Assembly (NCBI GenBank): GCA_031283905.1
Contig: JAITAW010000166.1
Coordinates: forward strand, 1 to 9,210
Length of the DNA: 9,210 nucleotides
Direction of reading: 5' to 3'
From: Treponema sp.
Lineage (GTDB): Bacteria > Spirochaetota > Spirochaetia > Treponematales > Breznakiellaceae
How positions within the stretch are numbered: position 1 is the stretch's first letter; each line of letters opens with the position of its first letter. The notes beneath the pieces are model-generated. The model made no database searches, was not told where the DNA came from, and worked only from the letters and a program-made list of their open reading frames with translations. The position numbers and the translations under genes are program-made. Below, piece by piece: positions 7,475-9,210 of this stretch.

Positions 7475-7572
7475 CGGGCGCGTACCCTCCCGCACCCAAG
7501 GGACAATGCCCTTGCTGCCGGGCTGAACCGTAAAACCACAAAAAGCCGCTTCCCAGGCTTTTCCCCGTTTCC

Positions 7573-8358
7573 ATAAAGGTAGTTCTCCGCATTGTCCGGC
7601 TGCATCCGTATCAGACGGCTTACGTCCGCGATAGTCCTGTCGTAGTCCTTGAGGTAGTACTATGAATATGCCCGGTAACGCAGGGAGGCTTCGTTGTCTG
7701 CCTTTACCCCCCGCCTTCATTCGGCAAGGGTAAAGTTTGCCAGTATCGCGTCTTCCAGAGACCGGTAGGCGCGGCGTTTCGCCACATCCGGCGTAACCGC
7801 GCCCGCGCTTTTGCCGGAAAAGGTCGGCGGTGGCCCGCCTGATCCCCGAAAAATTGTCAAACTCTTCGAGGCTACAGGTACCGGAATACGAGGCGGCCGT
7901 TGCGCCGTTCTCTTTGGCGTTGGCGACCTGTATCTGGAGCGCGTAGCCGGAACCGGTCTTGGTTACGATCCCGGTCATGATATAGTCCTGCCCGGTGATC
8001 TTGCCCAACTCGACATACTCCGCCGCGTCCTCATAGATGCCGCTCTCGGTTTCGGTCAGTACCTTTTCCAGGTTCACGCGGTCAAGAACGGAGATGGCGG
8101 AATACTTGCTCACCCCGGCCACGAGTTCGCCCTGGACAAGGGTGGGCAGGTAGTTCTGCTCCGCCGAAAGCCCACTGCCCGATGGCGCGAGAATGGCAAG
8201 CGAAAGGCCCTTGCCGCCTGAGCCGGTGTACAGAGGCGCGCCGGAAGCGCTGCCGCCCGAAGCGCCGCTGCTGGAACTGGCGCAAGCGCCCAGCGCGATT
8301 AAAACACCCGCCGCCAGCAAGCAGAAGGCGGCGAAAAAAACATTGTTTTCGTTTTCAT
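7573..8358 (-). pseudogene. Broken CsgG/LpoB-like lipoprotein with TPR tail
   Basis: The remains of an outer-envelope lipoprotein. The ATG (8358-8356) begins MKTKTMFF; one base is then missing in a T7 run (8340-8334). If T8 is assumed, a standard lipoprotein signal peptide results, ending ALIALGAC-like in the lipobox LGAC followed by a serine/glycine linker. The body (about codons 40-175) resembles CsgG/LpoB-type proteins: LAILAPSGSGL, SVLDRVNLEKVL, ITGQDYIMTGIVTKTGSGYA. Near FDNFSGIRRATADLFRQ an extra base in T4 or A4 (7821-7809) returns translation to the start frame (SAGAVTPDVAKRRAYRSLED), which hits TGA at 7719-7717. Beyond it the same frame encodes a TPR unit (LKDYDRTIADVSRLIRMQPD) interrupted by TAG at 7662-7660. 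Similarity ends near 7573. Four lesions indicate a pseudogene. The frame-intact middle segment lacks a usable ATG. Confidence 0.75.
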
Positions 8359-8366
8359 CAAAAAAA

Positions 8367-8372
8367 CTCCTT
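8367..8372 (-). promoter_or_regulatory. Strong RBS fixing the lipoprotein start
   Basis: AAGGAG lies eight bases before the ATG at 8358 on the minus strand. This is a near-ideal ribosome binding site. It shows that the gene began with MKTKT, in a different frame from the lipobox, and so supports the frameshift in the T run instead of an internal TTG start. Confidence 0.75.
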
Positions 8373-8451
8373 CGCGTTTTTTATGTCCCGCCGGACAAAT
8401 GTTTATCTATACCCGCATACGCGGATACTGCACTATACCAAATAAGAGGTA

Positions 8452-8474
8452 GAGTTTTGCCAAAGGCAAAACTC
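8452..8474. other. Perfect 10-bp hairpin, AAA loop
   Basis: GAGTTTTGCC (8452-8461), AAA, GGCAAAACTC (8465-8474) form a perfect stem-loop just beyond the larger hairpin at 8478-8511. No T-tract follows on either strand. It lies between the two broken minus-strand genes and may be part of a small dispersed repeat or of a bipartite transcript end. Confidence 0.6.
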
Positions 8475-8477
8475 CGA

Positions 8478-8511
8478 TGAACCAATCCGGCGCGGACGCC
8501 GGATTGGTTCA
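8478..8511 (-). terminator. Perfect 15-bp hairpin at the stop of the truncated gene
   Basis: TGAACCAATCCGGCG (8478-8492) pairs completely with CGCCGGATTGGTTCA (8497-8511) around a four-base CGGA loop. The stop codon of the upstream minus-strand gene (8511-8509) is inside the stem. On the minus strand the downstream sequence includes GGAGTTTTG. The position suits termination or mRNA 3'-end protection. The perfect symmetry also suits a mobile palindromic repeat. Confidence 0.5.
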
Positions 8512-9071
8512 CGGAATCACCGCCTGAACCATGGGGCCGAACTTGCCCTGTTTGCCGCTGCCGTTCTCGATCTGCACCGCGATGTACGCGGCCTTGCCAG
8601 CGTCCCCATATTCGAACTCGATAAAGTCCCGCTTGCGCCGCGTAAAGAACGATTTCCGCAGTTCCCCCGGGTTCGCGGGCGGGGCCTCGCCCGGCGCGAC
8701 GACGCCGTACCAGACGCGGTAGCCTGAGTTAGCCCGGTCGTGCGGGTCGCCCGACACGTAGACAATCCTAAAGCCAAGCTCGCCCGGCCCGCGCAAGAAA
8801 GTCTCCGCCGTAACCTGAGCCGTGGGTTCCCCCGCCGGTGTGCGGTGATCGTCCTTCTCCTTAAAGCCCAGCGCGGCCCAGTCTTCCCTGGTAAGCGGCG
8901 GCATCTTGAAGTAGCGGTCCTTAAAGAAGCGCATTTTCGTCTCCAGCGCGGCGAACGCCTCGTGGCACGCCACCGAAATAACGTGGGTGCGCTCCGCCGC
9001 GTCCTGCGCCTTTTCCAGCCAGCCTTCCGCGCCGCTTTGCGGCTTTCTTTTGAGAATACAAAGAGAATGTA
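8509..9071 (-). pseudogene. 5'-truncated conserved protein with beta-sandwich-like tail
   Basis: An open frame of about 187 codons whose beginning is missing. It ends at TGA (8511-8509) and reads into the IS sequence at its upstream side, where only an unconvincing TTG (9111) could start it; no RBS or ATG fits. From memory, the C-terminal half resembles a family common in gut treponemes and Bacteroidetes: an alpha-helical N-part (EKAQDAAERTHVISVACHEA, then FFKDRYFKMPPLTREDWAAL). This is followed by a beta-rich, fibronectin-like domain ending GKFGPMVQAVIP. The function is unknown. The most likely event is insertion of the IS5-type element into its 5' part. Codon use is GC-rich and looks normal, so the loss may be recent. 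Confidence 0.65.
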
Positions 9072-9210
9072 CTAGGGCGTGTTCACACAAGGCAAAGCAA
9101 TACAAATACAAGCGAGATAGATAAAAGCGGAAAAGATACGGGCAAGTTTGTCATAGCGAGTGCAAATCCCTCGAAATTCCTTCAGCCGCCGGAAAAACCG
9201 CTCCACCTCA
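9072..9210 (-). mobile_element. IS5-family transposase, C-terminal end of an IS
   Basis: The last 46 codons of a transposase enter from the right edge and stop at TAG (9074-9072). The residues EVERFFRRLKEFR, then TRYDKLARIFSAF, match the well-known C-terminal VERFF..LK.FR..ATRYDK region of IS5-family (IS427-like) DDE transposases, including the last catalytic glutamate of the DDE triad. The element end must lie close to 9060-9075, near the sequence CTAGGGCGTGTTCACAC. IS427-group elements are known to insert at TA-type targets, and CTAG at this point would fit. The rest of the element lies outside the window, so its integrity cannot be judged. Confidence 0.8.

Noticed and set aside
7660..7719. 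Reassigned stop codons (UGA or UAG read through) in the lipoprotein
   Set aside because: The helicase gene ends in TGA, and the aminotransferase-like gene and the transposase end in TAG, so both act as normal stops here; frameshifts in the same gene also favour decay.
7811..8221. Plus-strand open frame of 136 codons opposite the lipoprotein
   Set aside because: The minus strand encodes conserved CsgG-like motifs and has the RBS and terminator; the plus frame has no such support.
7445..8320. Intact 291-residue lipoprotein starting at TTG 8320
   Set aside because: The start would be TTG with no RBS and a signal peptide without its basic n-region, and the last third is an out-of-frame translation of the TPR part and the terminator.

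Overview
The window reads as chromosomal DNA of a host-associated spirochaete, most likely a termite-gut-type Treponema. This is an inference from several signals: a CsgG/LpoB-like lipoprotein fused to a TPR repeat, a short protein ending in the '...FGPMVQAVIP' style I associate with gut treponemes, moderate GC, and IS5-type debris. None of the organism assignment can be proved from the sequence alone.

Layout. Positions 1-95 hold the last 30 codons of an unidentified plus-strand gene. Positions 210-1370 (minus) encode an iron-sulfur aldo/keto reductase that is visibly more AT-rich than the rest of the window. It has a good sigma70-type promoter about 150 bp upstream of its start and a foldable leader. 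Positions 1388-2245 form a long divergent intergenic region holding that promoter, a decayed scrap of an IS5-type element end (1776-1818) and a probable pgi promoter overlapped by a palindrome. From 2246 the plus strand carries three intact genes: pgi (glucose-6-phosphate isomerase), a UvrD/PcrA helicase, and, overlapping the helicase stop, a shortened class-III-aminotransferase-like protein that seems to have lost its PLP-binding core.

From about 7245 to the end the region looks decaying. On the minus strand lies a CsgG-like/TPR lipoprotein gene broken by two homopolymer indels that cancel each other, plus two in-frame stops. It still has an excellent RBS and a canonical terminator. Next to it is a 5'-truncated conserved protein, cut off by the end of an IS5-family element whose transposase C-terminus fills 9072-9210. 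Two near-perfect hairpins in tandem separate these two broken genes.

Functionally, pgi is a glycolytic housekeeping gene, the helicase serves repair and replication, and the reductase is an accessory redox enzyme; they do not form one pathway. I see no new multi-gene system. The most interesting items are the core-less aminotransferase homolog coupled to the helicase and the net-zero double frameshift in the lipoprotein. I find no tRNA, rRNA or CRISPR array.
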